Assembly (NCBI GenBank): GCA_021732285.1
Contig: JAKFVH010000241.1
Location: 1-39,629, forward strand
Direction: 5' to 3'
DNA from: Reyranella sp.
GTDB lineage: Bacteria; Pseudomonadota; Alphaproteobacteria; Reyranellales; Reyranellaceae
DNA length: 39,629 nt
A program made the position numbers and the translations under genes. The notes under the pieces are model-generated. The model did no database searches. It worked only from the letters and a program-made list of their open reading frames with translations, and had not been told where the DNA came from. Each line of letters opens with the position of its first letter. Position 1 is the first letter of the stretch. Below, piece after piece: positions 10,908 to 19,339 of this stretch.

Positions 10908-12374
10908 CTAGGCCTCGGCCTGGGCCACGGCGGCCCGCGCGGCATCGGACTCGTAGCGCTCGGCCTCGCGGGCAGCGTCGATCGATTCCTGGCCCTTGCG
11001 GCGGGCCTCTTCGAAGGCTTCGCGCGCTTGAGCCAGCGCCGCCTCGACCTCCGGCAGTGCCGGCAGGCTTTTAAGCTCGGCCTCGACCTGCTGCTGCTGC
11101 GCCGTGATCTCGTCACGCCGCACGGACAGACGACGCAGGCGCTCGCGCAGCTCGGCGACCTCGCGGCCGACGCTCTCGCGCAGCGCTTCGTCGTCGGCGA
11201 TCTGGCGGGTCAGCCGATCGTGCTCGGCCTCGGCGGCCAGCGTGTCGGCCTGGGCGGCGTCGCGGGTCGCGGCCGCTTCGGCAGCACGGTCGTCCTCGCC
11301 CACCCGCTCCTGCTCCAGCCGCTCACGCTGGCTGTCGAGATCGGCAATGGCGGCTGCAGCATCCGACTTGCGGCCATGCTCGCGCTCGAGGTCGGTCTCG
11401 GTCTGCGCCAGCCGGGTGCCCGCTTCCCGCTGCGCCTCGGCCACGCGCTCGGCCTCGGCGGTGAGCGCATCGTGCGCCACCCGCAACCGCTGCAGCGCGG
11501 CCGCGGCGGCAGCCTCATCGTTGCGCAGCGGCGGCAGCGCCGTCGCGGCCTCGGCCTGAGCCGTGGTGGCAAGGCCGACCAGGCGCGTCAGATCGGCGAC
11601 CTGGGCCTCGGCCTCCTTCAACCGTTCGCCGGCTTCGTTGAGCTCGCGCTCGGCATTGGCCAGCTTCAGCGCCAGCACGGCGGCTTCAGCGCGGCGGATA
11701 TGGTCTGAAAGGTTGCGATAGCGGCTGGCCTGGCGCGCCTGACGCTTCAGGCCCTTGTGCTGCTCCTCCAGCGCCACCAGCACGTCCTGCACGCGCGCCA
11801 GGTTGGCCTCGGCGGCGCGTAGCCTGAGCTCGGCCTCGTGACGGCGGGCATAGAGACCGGTGATGCCGGCTGCCTCGTCGATGATCATGCGCCGGTCGGC
11901 CGGCTTGGCGTTGATCAGGGTGCCGATGCGGCCCTGGCTGACCAGCGCCGTCGAGCGCGATCCCGTCGCGGCATCGGCAAAGAGCGTCTGCACGTCACGG
12001 GCGCGGATCTCGCGGCCGTTCACCGAGTAGGCCGAACCGTGGCCGCGCTCGATGCGGCGCACGATGTCGAGCTGGTCGGCGTCGTTCACCATGGCAGGCG
12101 CCGTGCGCGTCTTGTTGTCCAGCGACAGCGTCACCTCGGCGATGTTGCGCGCCGGCCGCGAGCCGGTGCCGGAGAAGATCACGTCCTCCATCTCGCTGCC
12201 GCGCATCTGCTTGGCGGAGGTCTCGCCCATCACCCACTTCATCGCCTCGACGAGGTTCGACTTGCCGCAGCCGTTGGGACCGACGATGCCGGTCATGCCG
12301 GGCTCGATGGTGAGCTCCGTCGGATCGACGAAGGACTTGAAACCGGAGAGCCGGAGTTTGTCGAACTGCACCAT
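10908..12374 (-). CDS. smc: chromosome segregation protein SMC, N-terminal part, ended by in-frame TAG
   Basis: The N-terminal 488 residues of SMC, the condensin ATPase that folds and separates chromosomes. Walker A is GPNGCGKSNLVEA (about residues 33-45), after the typical start MVQFDKLRLSGFKSF. ALVSQGRIGTLINAKPADRR is the usual Q-loop region. Coiled coil runs from about residue 165 to the end. The frame stops at TAG (10908-10910) inside the first coiled-coil arm, shortly before the hinge. That is far short of the usual 1150 or so residues. SMC is normally needed for fast growth, so a base-call error, a real nonsense mutation or suppression must be considered. The start is 27 nt from the upstream dsbA stop. 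Confidence 0.93.
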   Translation of the reverse strand: MVQFDKLRLSGFKSFVDPTELTIEPGMTGIVGPNGCGKSNLVEAMKWVMGETSAKQMRGSEMEDVIFSGTGSRPARNIAEVTLSLDNKTRTAPAMVNDADQLDIVRRIERGHGSAYSVNGREIRARDVQTLFADAATGSRSTALVSQGRIGTLINAKPADRRMIIDEAAGITGLYARRHEAELRLRAAEANLARVQDVLVALEEQHKGLKRQARQASRYRNLSDHIRRAEAAVLALKLANAERELNEAGERLKEAEAQVADLTRLVGLATTAQAEAATALPPLRNDEAAAAAALQRLRVAHDALTAEAERVAEAQREAGTRLAQTETDLEREHGRKSDAAAAIADLDSQRERLEQERVGEDDRAAEAAATRDAAQADTLAAEAEHDRLTRQIADDEALRESVGREVAELRERLRRLSVRRDEITAQQQQVEAELKSLPALPEVEAALAQAREAFEEARRKGQESIDAAREAERYESDAARAAVAQAEA

Positions 12375-12400
12375 CTACCCCACGCTGGCTTGTTTACTGA

Positions 12401-13060
12401 CTACTTGGCGAGCTTGGCGAACGCCGCGTCGAGTTCCTCGACCGAGCGCGCGCCCTTATAGAGAACCCCGTTGATGAACAATGACGGCGTCGAGTTGACG
12501 CCCAACGTCTGGCCGCCTTGAGCGTCGGCGATCACCTCGTTGGCCTTGGCCTCGTTGGCCAGGCACGCCTTGATCTCGTTCTCGCCCATCCCCGCGATGC
12601 GCAACGGCTTGGCGAGCTCGGCGATCGGATCCTGCGACGCCGCCCACTGCGGCTGGCCGCGGAAGATCAGGTCGATCACGCCGAAGTAGCGATCGTTGGC
12701 GGCGCACTCGGCGATCTGGGCGGCCTTGGCCGCCACCTGGTCGAGCGGGAAGTCGCGGTAGACCAGCTTCACCTTGCCGGCGTCGATCCACTTCTTCTTG
12801 ATCTCGGGCAGGATCTGGGTGTGGAAGTGCGCACAATGCGGGCAGGTGAAGGAGGCGTACTCGATCAGGGTGATCGGCGCCTTGGGGTCGCCCAGCACAT
12901 GGTCGGTCGGCAGGACGGCGAGCAAGGCGGTCTTGTCCGGTGCAGCGGCGACCGCGACCGGTGTCGGGCCGGCGGCAGGGGGCCGGGTGCCGAAATAGAC
13001 GCCAGCCGCGATCGCGGCCACCGCCACGGCACCGCCGGCGACAATCAACATATTCCGCAT
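12401..13060 (-). CDS. periplasmic DsbA-family thiol oxidoreductase
   Basis: A 219-aa thioredoxin-fold protein exported by an N-terminal hydrophobic helix (MLIVAGGAVAVAAIAAGVYF). The redox motif is CPHC (residues 73-76) in EYASFTCPHCAHFH. A cis-proline region follows near GVNSTPSLFINGVL. It belongs to the DsbA/Com1-like group (thioredoxin_4) that lies upstream of smc in alphaproteobacteria. A related CPFC domain is encoded immediately upstream in the DciA fusion, so this looks like a tandem duplication. Its expected role is disulphide formation or isomerisation in the periplasm. Confidence 0.92.
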   Translation of the reverse strand: MRNMLIVAGGAVAVAAIAAGVYFGTRPPAAGPTPVAVAAAPDKTALLAVLPTDHVLGDPKAPITLIEYASFTCPHCAHFHTQILPEIKKKWIDAGKVKLVYRDFPLDQVAAKAAQIAECAANDRYFGVIDLIFRGQPQWAASQDPIAELAKPLRIAGMGENEIKACLANEAKANEVIADAQGGQTLGVNSTPSLFINGVLYKGARSVEELDAAFAKLAK

Positions 13061-13116
13061 ATCGTCTTCCTCTCTCCACTACATCTTGGGAACCACGCCT
13101 GTGGGGAGTCAAACTA

Positions 13117-14166
13117 TTACCGCCCCACTTGGCGCAAAATCGCGGCAATGGCGTCAGGGCCGCCCGGGTTAAAATAGTTCTGGTCGTTGATGAACAAGGT
13201 GGGCGTCTGCCGCACCCCCAGGGTCTGGCCGGACTGGACGTCGGCTAAAACCTTGTCGAGGGCCTTGTCGTCGGCGAAGCAGGCCTCGGCCTGGGCGGCC
13301 GTAAGGCCATCCTTGGCCAGCACCTTCACCATCTCGGCCAGGGGGTCGGCCCCGGTCAGCCATTCGACCTGGCTGCGGAACAGCCGGTCGACCCGCTCGT
13401 AGAACTTGTCGGGCCCGGCGCACTCGGCGAGCTGGCTCGCCCGCGTGGCGACCACGTCCATCGGGAAGTGGCGATGGATCAGCCGAAGCTTGCCGGTGTC
13501 GATCCACTCCTTGCGCAGGGTCGGCATCACGGCGATGTAGAACTGCGCGCAAAAGGGACAGGTGAACGAGGCGTAGTCGATCAGGGTGTTGGGGGCGTCG
13601 GGCTTGCCGAGGACATGATCGCCCGGCATCGGCTCCAGAAGTTTCAGGTCCTGAGCGCGGGCCTCGCGCATCACAAAGGCCCCTGCCAGCACGCCCAGCA
13701 CCACCAGCCTTCGGCCCGTGCCGACGCGCGCGCCCAAACGGGCGAGCGCCGCACGCAGCTCGGGATCTTTCACGGTGGCAGCACGCTCGGTCATCTCGGC
13801 TACTCTCCTGGCGTCCGGTGCCGGCCGCGGCGGCGCAGCCTTGGGGGCGGCGATCGCGCCCTGCACCAGACGGATATCGTCGATCATCTTGTGTCCGAAG
13901 TAGGCGTTGACGCGCTCCACGACCTGGCCGGCCATGTGCTGGACTTCCAGCGCCGCAGCGCCGGGCACGCGCAGACGCAATAGCTTGCCAGAGCGGCCGC
14001 GGCTCGCGGTCAGCGCCTCGGGACGGGTGATCCGGGCAAGGTCGGGGCCGACGACGGCCGACCACTCCGCGCGCAGGCGGGCGATCGAGGCGCCGCGACC
14101 TTTCGCGAGGCCGGACGCGAGCCGCTGGGCCAGACCGCCGACGGCGCGGAAGCCGTTTTCCCGCAT
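13117..14166 (-). CDS. DciA (DUF721)-DsbA fusion protein
   Basis: A 349-aa single frame joining two normally separate proteins. Residues 1-145 match DUF721/DciA, the helicase loader/activator family in most bacteria: AEWSAVVGPDLARITRPEAL, then LRVPGAAALEVQHMAGQVVERVNAYFG. It ends with DPELRAALARLG, the usual C-terminal end of alphaproteobacterial members. Residues 152-172 form a signal-peptide-like helix (RRLVVLGVLAGAFVMREARAQ). A DsbA-like domain with CPFC at 203-206 follows. If made as one chain, DciA would be cytoplasmic and tethered to a periplasmic thioredoxin domain. I chose ATG 14166 (AAAGGG upstream). Longer starts at 14214 and 14220 overlap mutY. Confidence 0.85.
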   Translation of the reverse strand: MRENGFRAVGGLAQRLASGLAKGRGASIARLRAEWSAVVGPDLARITRPEALTASRGRSGKLLRLRVPGAAALEVQHMAGQVVERVNAYFGHKMIDDIRLVQGAIAAPKAAPPRPAPDARRVAEMTERAATVKDPELRAALARLGARVGTGRRLVVLGVLAGAFVMREARAQDLKLLEPMPGDHVLGKPDAPNTLIDYASFTCPFCAQFYIAVMPTLRKEWIDTGKLRLIHRHFPMDVVATRASQLAECAGPDKFYERVDRLFRSQVEWLTGADPLAEMVKVLAKDGLTAAQAEACFADDKALDKVLADVQSGQTLGVRQTPTLFINDQNYFNPGGPDAIAAILRQVGR

Positions 14167-14212
14167 GGACCCTTTCAAACTCCGTTCCTTATGGTAGGCC
14201 ACGGCCTCCCGC

Positions 14213-15268
14213 ATGACCACGACCCACGCCTCACGTTTGCTTGCTTGGTACGATCGTCATCGTCGCACCCTGCCGTGGCGCGCGCCGGCCGGAGTGCGCG
14301 CCGATCCCTACGTCGTCTGGCTGTCGGAGATCATGCTGCAGCAGACCACCGTGGCCACGGTCGGCGACTATTTCCGCCGCTTCGTCGAACGCTGGCCCAC
14401 GGTCGAAGCGCTGGCCGCCGCGCCCATCGACGAGGTGCTGTCGGCCTGGGCCGGGCTCGGCTACTACGCCCGCGCCCGCAATCTGCATGCCTGCGCCCAG
14501 GCCGTGGCCGGCGCGCAGGGCGGCCAATTCCCCACCGACGAGGCCGCCCTGCTGGCCCTGCCCGGCATCGGCGCCTACACGGCGGCGGCAATCCGCGCCA
14601 TCGCCTTCGACCAGCCGGCCTCGGCGGTCGACGGCAATGTCGAGCGGGTAATCGCCCGCCTCTACGCCATCGAGACGCCGCTGCCCGACGCCAAGACCGA
14701 GATCAAGGCACGCGCCGCCCGCCTGGTCCCGGCCGAGCGTGCCGGCGACTACGCCCAGGCGGTGATGGATCTCGGCGCCACGGTGTGCACGCCGCGCAGC
14801 CCGCGCTGCGTCATCTGCCCGCTGATGGCCAATTGCAAGGCGCGCAAGCTCGGCCTGGCCGAGGAGCTGCCGCGGCGCGCCCCCAAGGCCCTGAAGCCGA
14901 CGCGGCGCGGGCTCGCTTTCGTGCTGGCGCGCAAGGACGGCGCCATCCTGCTGCGCAAGCGGCCGGCCAAGGGGCTGCTGGGCGGCATGGACGAGGTGCC
15001 GTCGAGCCCGTGGCGCGAGGGCAAGCTCTCGACCGACAAGGCGATGGGCGACGCGCCGGTGCCGGCACGCTGGCAGATCCTCGACGGGCTGGTGCGCCAT
15101 ACTTTTACGCATTTCCATCTCGAGCTCACGGTCGCCCGCGCCACCGCAACCACCGGCGGGCTCGCCAGGCTGGCGCCCGGCACGAGCTGGTGCACGATCG
15201 ACCGCATGACCGAACGGGCCCTGCCGACGGTGATGCGCAAGGTGATCGCGCACGCGGTGAGGAACTGA
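14213..15268 (+). CDS. mutY: A/G-specific adenine glycosylase
   Basis: Removes adenine mispaired with 8-oxoguanine (351 aa). The catalytic glutamate is in WLSEIMLQQTT (Glu39). The helix-hairpin-helix reads LPGIGAYTAAAI, and the catalytic aspartate follows in VDGNVERV. The 4Fe-4S cluster cysteines are spaced C-x6-C-x2-C-x5-C in CTPRSPRCVICPLMANC. The C-terminal NUDIX-like domain, which reads 8-oxoG, starts near residue 235 (RRGLAFVLARKDGAILL). It is divergent from the DciA-DsbA gene with almost no spacer. It is the last intact gene before the CRISPR island. Confidence 0.97.
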   Translation: MTTTHASRLLAWYDRHRRTLPWRAPAGVRADPYVVWLSEIMLQQTTVATVGDYFRRFVERWPTVEALAAAPIDEVLSAWAGLGYYARARNLHACAQAVAGAQGGQFPTDEAALLALPGIGAYTAAAIRAIAFDQPASAVDGNVERVIARLYAIETPLPDAKTEIKARAARLVPAERAGDYAQAVMDLGATVCTPRSPRCVICPLMANCKARKLGLAEELPRRAPKALKPTRRGLAFVLARKDGAILLRKRPAKGLLGGMDEVPSSPWREGKLSTDKAMGDAPVPARWQILDGLVRHTFTHFHLELTVARATATTGGLARLAPGTSWCTIDRMTERALPTVMRKVIAHAVRN

Positions 15269-15418
15269 TCGCGACGGTGTCGGGGAACCGGGTGCATCGT
15301 ACGCCGGACAGGCGGTATTGTCAATAACTTACGTTATCTTAGACTACTTGAGTAATTTCCTGATATAATTGCGCGCCGCATAGGCGCAGAATTCAGTGCT
15401 GTCAGTGACTGCACTCTT

Positions 15419-15446
15419 TCTTCCGGACCGCGCGCGGTCCGGAAGA
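15419..15446. repeat. short perfect palindrome, REP-like
   Basis: A 28-bp perfect palindrome built on TTCCGGACCGCG and its complement. The same core appears at the ends of the larger hairpin at 35603-35671 and, less perfectly, inside the palindrome at 37795-37940, so it is a family of intergenic repeats. This is the shortest copy, with the inner GCATCCTGCGCGCTC part missing. It sits between mutY and the LacI-family remnant, at the left edge of the CRISPR island. The preceding 15270-15418 is AT-richer and shows no gene. Confidence 0.7.
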
Positions 15447-15463
15447 CCTTGATCTTCACCTCG

Positions 15464-15835
15464 CCTTGCGCGCCGTGCTGCCGCGCGGCTCGACGCGGAC
15501 GGGCACGCGGATGCGGTCCGGCTCGGTGCTCTTGCCGGTGCGCGGATCGAGGCCGACCACCAGCTCGCCGGCGCGGCGGCCGATCTCGGCGGCATCGATG
15601 ACGACCGTGGCGAGCGCGGGCCAGGCAGCGCGACGCCTCGAAATCGCCGAAGCCCGCTACGGCGAGCCTGTCCGGCGCGGCGATGCCCAGTGCCGGGCGG
15701 CGGGCCTCCGGCGAATGGCCGTCGAGCGTGGCGACCATCGCCTCGGGCCGTCGCCGCCGGCAGCTCGGCGACCGGCCACTCAGCCGGGCGACGTCTGCTG
15801 TCGTGATGCCGGAGATAACAAAGTCGCAATCCGCC
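15464..15835 (-). pseudogene. decayed LacI-family regulator, left copy
   Basis: Pieces of one LacI/GntR-type repressor in different frames. The helix-turn-helix start GITTADVARLSGRSP lies near 15790-15825. An effector-domain piece, APDRLAVAGFGDFEASR, lies near 15630-15690. After a frameshift comes the C-terminal end matching DAAEIGRRAGELVVGLDPRTG and STEPDRIRV. The middle of the gene (about 200 codons) is missing. The 15464-15690 part is closely similar in DNA to 33317-33533 on the far side of the island, in the same orientation. It cannot make a working regulator. Confidence 0.75.
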
Positions 15836-15998
15836 ATCTGAGGTTGGCGAGGCATCAGTTCTGTCGCCTTCGCTCTGGCGGCTTTCACCGCCAAGTCCCG
15901 CATCCGAAGAGGATGAGGCATCAGGCGTGCTCCTGCAGTCGCTGAACGCCGGCGTCATCTGGTCTCAATCCGCATCCGAAGCTCGAGGTGCGCCTACG
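15823..15998. repeat. fossil CRISPR mini-array (three degenerate repeats)
   Basis: Three decayed copies of the 37-nt repeat used by the large array, in the same orientation. Copy A (15823-15861) starts GTCGCAATCCGC. Copy B (about 15889-15926) has CCGCATCCGAAGAGGA and ends TCAGGC. Copy C (15962-15998) starts with an exact GTCTCAATCCGC and continues ATCCGAAGC. Spacing is about 66-73 nt, equal to the 67-84-nt period of the intact array, leaving spacer-like gaps of about 30-35 nt. The copies have small indels and many substitutions, so this is most likely inactive. No cas gene lies immediately to its left. Confidence 0.6.
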
Positions 15999-16031
15999 CC
16001 GGGATAGCTCTGCGAAGAGGGATTGCACAGC

Positions 16032-17063
16032 TCATCTGCCCGGCATGACTAGAACGCTTTGTGACATGCCGGGAGCATCGTCGGGAAGCACGCCGAAGAA
16101 AACCGGCCGCTCGGCCTCCGGCACCGCGAGCTTCCACTGCGACCGACGAAAGCCGCACTCGATGAGCGACGTCCGCGAGTCGAACCTGCACCCGTCCTCG
16201 AAAACCGCGCCCTCGAAGTGCGCCCGCCAGAATACCGCATCGGCGAGGATGGTGTCGCGGAAGGTCGTCTTCTCGAAGAAGGCGCCCTCGACCTCGAGGC
16301 GCGAAAAATCGAAGGCCGAGACGTCCATCTTCCGGAAATTGGCGTAGCGCAGCTTCGGGAACCGCGCGTTCGCATCCTGTCGCTGGTGTTGGCGCTTGAG
16401 GTCGAAGAAGGCATCGATGGCATGCTGCACGCTCGTCGGCGCCTCCTCGACATTCGCCAGCAAGCTGTCGAGGCCCGGGCCGCGGTCGGGATGGTAGGGG
16501 GCAGGAGCGAGGCGCCGCCCCTTCCTTTCGATGTAGGCCGCGAGGATGTGGAGGGCGGCCATGCGGGTCTCCGGCATGTATTCCGCAATGTCCCTCAGGT
16601 TGCGAATCCCCGACAGATGCCGCTCGACGACATCCTCTTCCATCCTGCGTACGATGCGGTCCTCGTCCTCGACTTCGCGTTCCCTCACGTCGGCCAAGGC
16701 CTCGGTCGCCTTGTGATACATCTCAGCCGCATGCGCATGGGCTTCGCGTGTCCGGTTCTCCTCCAGGACCTTCCGATTTCTTTCCGCCAGCCACAGACGC
16801 CAAACGGCCGCCGGCGCGGCGACCAGCGCAAGGAAGAGCACGACCCTGTCCTGGTCGCCCTTCAGGCCGACGATCCTTGCCAGGACATCGCGAAACGAAA
16901 ATCCGAAGATGAGCCCGCAAGCAACGGAGAAGATCAGGCCATGACGTTCCCAGATGGCCTGGAAGTTCAGGTATGCACGGCGGGCCGTGCTCGCCACCGC
17001 TCGCCCGACCTCGCCGGTCAATTCCCGTGGCCGGCGGGCCCGGTCAGTCGCGGCCGGTCTCAC
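16032..17063 (-). CDS. two-helix membrane protein with pentapeptide repeats, last gene of the type III operon
   Basis: A 343-aa protein starting at GTG 17063, which overlaps the stop of the upstream RAMP gene (GTGA), so it is translationally coupled to the cas operon. Two membrane helices lie at about residues 42-58 and 72-92. A charged, probably coiled-coil segment runs 94-150. A helical part follows to about 235, then pentapeptide repeats (238-305: LRYANFRKMDVSAFDFSRLEV, here named by A/F-x-F-x-x steps). Such repeats form a right-handed beta helix. I know no fixed role for this architecture. The position suggests a second membrane-acting or anchoring partner of the CRISPR complex, but a passenger gene cannot be excluded. 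Confidence 0.8.
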   Translation of the reverse strand: MRPAATDRARRPRELTGEVGRAVASTARRAYLNFQAIWERHGLIFSVACGLIFGFSFRDVLARIVGLKGDQDRVVLFLALVAAPAAVWRLWLAERNRKVLEENRTREAHAHAAEMYHKATEALADVREREVEDEDRIVRRMEEDVVERHLSGIRNLRDIAEYMPETRMAALHILAAYIERKGRRLAPAPYHPDRGPGLDSLLANVEEAPTSVQHAIDAFFDLKRQHQRQDANARFPKLRYANFRKMDVSAFDFSRLEVEGAFFEKTTFRDTILADAVFWRAHFEGAVFEDGCRFDSRTSLIECGFRRSQWKLAVPEAERPVFFGVLPDDAPGMSQSVLVMPGR

Positions 17064-19339
17064 GATTCATCGGGAGGGCTCTCCAGGTAGCGCCCGCCCC
17101 ACTCCCTGGGATACCTCGGCGGCGAGCCGTCCTTCATGCTTTGTGCCATCCGCCGGACGCGCGCGAAGTCCTGGACGTCGGACAGGTATTCGAGCCGTCC
17201 TTGCGCCGCGAGTCGCCCCCCGATCGCGGGCCACGCCAAGCCGAGGAATTCGCCGATCTGAGACGATTGGCGCCAGTTCTCGCCGACAGCGCCTCGCATG
17301 AAGGTATCGAACGCCTGGAGGAAGGGCCGGTGGCTGCACCCTGTCGGCGCGCCGTCCTTCGGCAGGGGGCAAAGGCCCTCACGGCCGCCGCCGGGAAGCT
17401 CCTCGGCATCTGGAGGGCGAACGCGCGCCGCCGAGGCGCTCGCGGAATCGTTCGGCTCGACCGCCAGCCTGGCACCGACGACGCGGATCTGGCCAGCGCC
17501 GAAGGCCTTGGCGCGGCCCAACATGTGGCGATGGCGCTTGTCCGCATCGCCATCGTGCGTGAGGGCGCACAGGACGGCACCCAGTTCCTCCGCCCGCACG
17601 TTGTGCAGCCGGATCGTGCTGGCGAACCGCAGGTCGCCATCCTGCGCGTGCCTCAGGAACCGAAGACGCGTCTGGATGCGTGAATTGTCCCTGACGCTCT
17701 GCGGTGCGTTGTCCAGTTGGCCTTTCAGCCGGGACAGGATCGCCTCGCGGGCGGTTTGTCCGCCGCGCACGAAGCGCGGCAGGTAACGCTTGCGGCCGGC
17801 TACGCGCGCGGCCTCGTCGGCGTAGTCCTTGACGTCGCCGCGTAGATAGAAGGGCGCAAAGGAAGCGCGCGGTCCCATCATGACGGTCCCGACCGTATCG
17901 GTCTCCGCGATCCACCCGGGTTCCAGGAAGCGGCCGAACGAGAAGGCAATCCGTCCGCGCCGCGCGATCGACGCAGGCGGATCACCCTCGCCGGTCCAAT
18001 GTATGTCCTGACCTTCGTAGACATGACCGAACAGGGTCTCGACGAAATCGGAATCGAGCCACGGACTGTCGGACGTGCCGCTCGCCTCGACTTGCTGGCG
18101 ATGGTTCCTCTGACGGCCGACGATGTCACCGACCGAGTTCCGGTGCGGCACCTTGAACAGCCGCGTCAGCCCCATGGCGAACGTGTCGCGGAGTTCGCCG
18201 GCCGCAGGCTTCCCCGGTTCGCCGACGTAGAAGACGGGGATGCTCCCACCCTCGCGTTCCACGATCGGCTGCAGGATCGCCCAGCTTCCGTCCGCCTCCA
18301 ACCCATGGCGCGACGGTTTCGAATGGAGGCGCCGGAAGGTCTCCCACTGATCGCGCGTCAACCGAATCCTCTGTCCCCGGGCGCCATGGAACACGTACTC
18401 GAATCTTTTCCTGCTGTTGGTCCCCGGCGCCCTGCCCGAGAAGACGAAGTCGCCCTCGATCTCGCCACTTGGATCGACGATCACGCATGGCCGGCCGTCG
18501 GGATCGGGAAGCTGCCTGAACCTCCGCGTGCCGGTCCAGGCCGGTCCATCGCCGCGAACCATGCCGGCATACCGGTACTTCCGCTCGAGCTCGGTCGCGA
18601 CCCACCTTTGCCGGTCCATGCCCCGGGGCAGAGCCATCGACCTGTCATCGAGAAACGTCGCGATCTCGATGCGCTTCCAGGAACACGGCTCGATCACGTA
18701 GTCGGACAGGGCGTCGCCGCCCTTCACACTGTCGAGCCGCTCCTTCCTCAACCAGCCCGCCTTGACCTCGCGGTGATCCGCCAGCGGGAAGCCGCCGCCC
18801 TCGGCGTCGGCATAGCCCGGATGCAGGAAATCCCGCAGGCCGTAGCGGTGATGAAAATTGACGCGCCGCAACCGCGCAAAGGCGACGATCTCGACGGCGG
18901 CACGGATCATGCCGCGCAAGGACGCGCCGGGCACGACATATGCACCGCCAACCTTCAATGGCCCGACCGTCTCGGAATCGGCCGCCGCGCCGCCAAGCTG
19001 CTGCCCGATGAGAAGCGGCGTCTCGGCCGCCCACTCGACATCGATCGTGGCGCAGTAGCCGTCGGCAAGAGGGACATCGTAAAGAACCGCGTCGCCCTTG
19101 GCCGGACGAGCGATTCTGTCGTCCAGCGTGACGAAGCGGTACGGCGCCGAAAGCTTGTCCTTGACGTCGGGGCGCTGCCCACGGTCGATCCCGCCGCTCC
19201 GCTTCGGCGGAGGCGCCGGCGCGCGGGACGCTCTCATGAGCCGACGGATATGCTCCTCGGCTTCCGCCTCGGTCAACTGGCCGGCGCGAACAAGGGCGCC
19301 GAGCCGGCGCCGCAGCCCTGTCTCGTCAGCCGGAGGCAT
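17060..19339 (-). CDS. type III CRISPR RAMP protein, TIGR03986-like
   Basis: A 759-aa RAMP-superfamily protein, expected to be a backbone subunit binding crRNA in the type III effector. It resembles the TIGR03986 group of large RAMP proteins. It has a first RAMP domain with VVPGASLRGMIRAAVEIVAF, a middle part with HSKPSRHGLEADGSW and FKVPHRNSVGDIVGRQ, and a second RAMP-like part with GRIAFSFGRFLEPGW and MMGPRASFAPFYLRGD. The N-terminal 60 residues are a charged helix plus linker. I chose ATG 19339, which has GGAGGA 6 nt upstream and overlaps the preceding RAMP gene by 14 nt. Its stop overlaps the pentapeptide gene. Subunit position in the complex is inference. Confidence 0.85.
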   Translation of the reverse strand: MPPADETGLRRRLGALVRAGQLTEAEAEEHIRRLMRASRAPAPPPKRSGGIDRGQRPDVKDKLSAPYRFVTLDDRIARPAKGDAVLYDVPLADGYCATIDVEWAAETPLLIGQQLGGAAADSETVGPLKVGGAYVVPGASLRGMIRAAVEIVAFARLRRVNFHHRYGLRDFLHPGYADAEGGGFPLADHREVKAGWLRKERLDSVKGGDALSDYVIEPCSWKRIEIATFLDDRSMALPRGMDRQRWVATELERKYRYAGMVRGDGPAWTGTRRFRQLPDPDGRPCVIVDPSGEIEGDFVFSGRAPGTNSRKRFEYVFHGARGQRIRLTRDQWETFRRLHSKPSRHGLEADGSWAILQPIVEREGGSIPVFYVGEPGKPAAGELRDTFAMGLTRLFKVPHRNSVGDIVGRQRNHRQQVEASGTSDSPWLDSDFVETLFGHVYEGQDIHWTGEGDPPASIARRGRIAFSFGRFLEPGWIAETDTVGTVMMGPRASFAPFYLRGDVKDYADEAARVAGRKRYLPRFVRGGQTAREAILSRLKGQLDNAPQSVRDNSRIQTRLRFLRHAQDGDLRFASTIRLHNVRAEELGAVLCALTHDGDADKRHRHMLGRAKAFGAGQIRVVGARLAVEPNDSASASAARVRPPDAEELPGGGREGLCPLPKDGAPTGCSHRPFLQAFDTFMRGAVGENWRQSSQIGEFLGLAWPAIGGRLAAQGRLEYLSDVQDFARVRRMAQSMKDGSPPRYPREWGGRYLESPPDES

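Noticed and set aside
10908..10910. Pyrrolysine or reassigned TAG in smc
   Set aside because: TAG ends dapE and the neighbouring membrane-protein gene normally, and there is no downstream stem-loop or Pyl gene in view.
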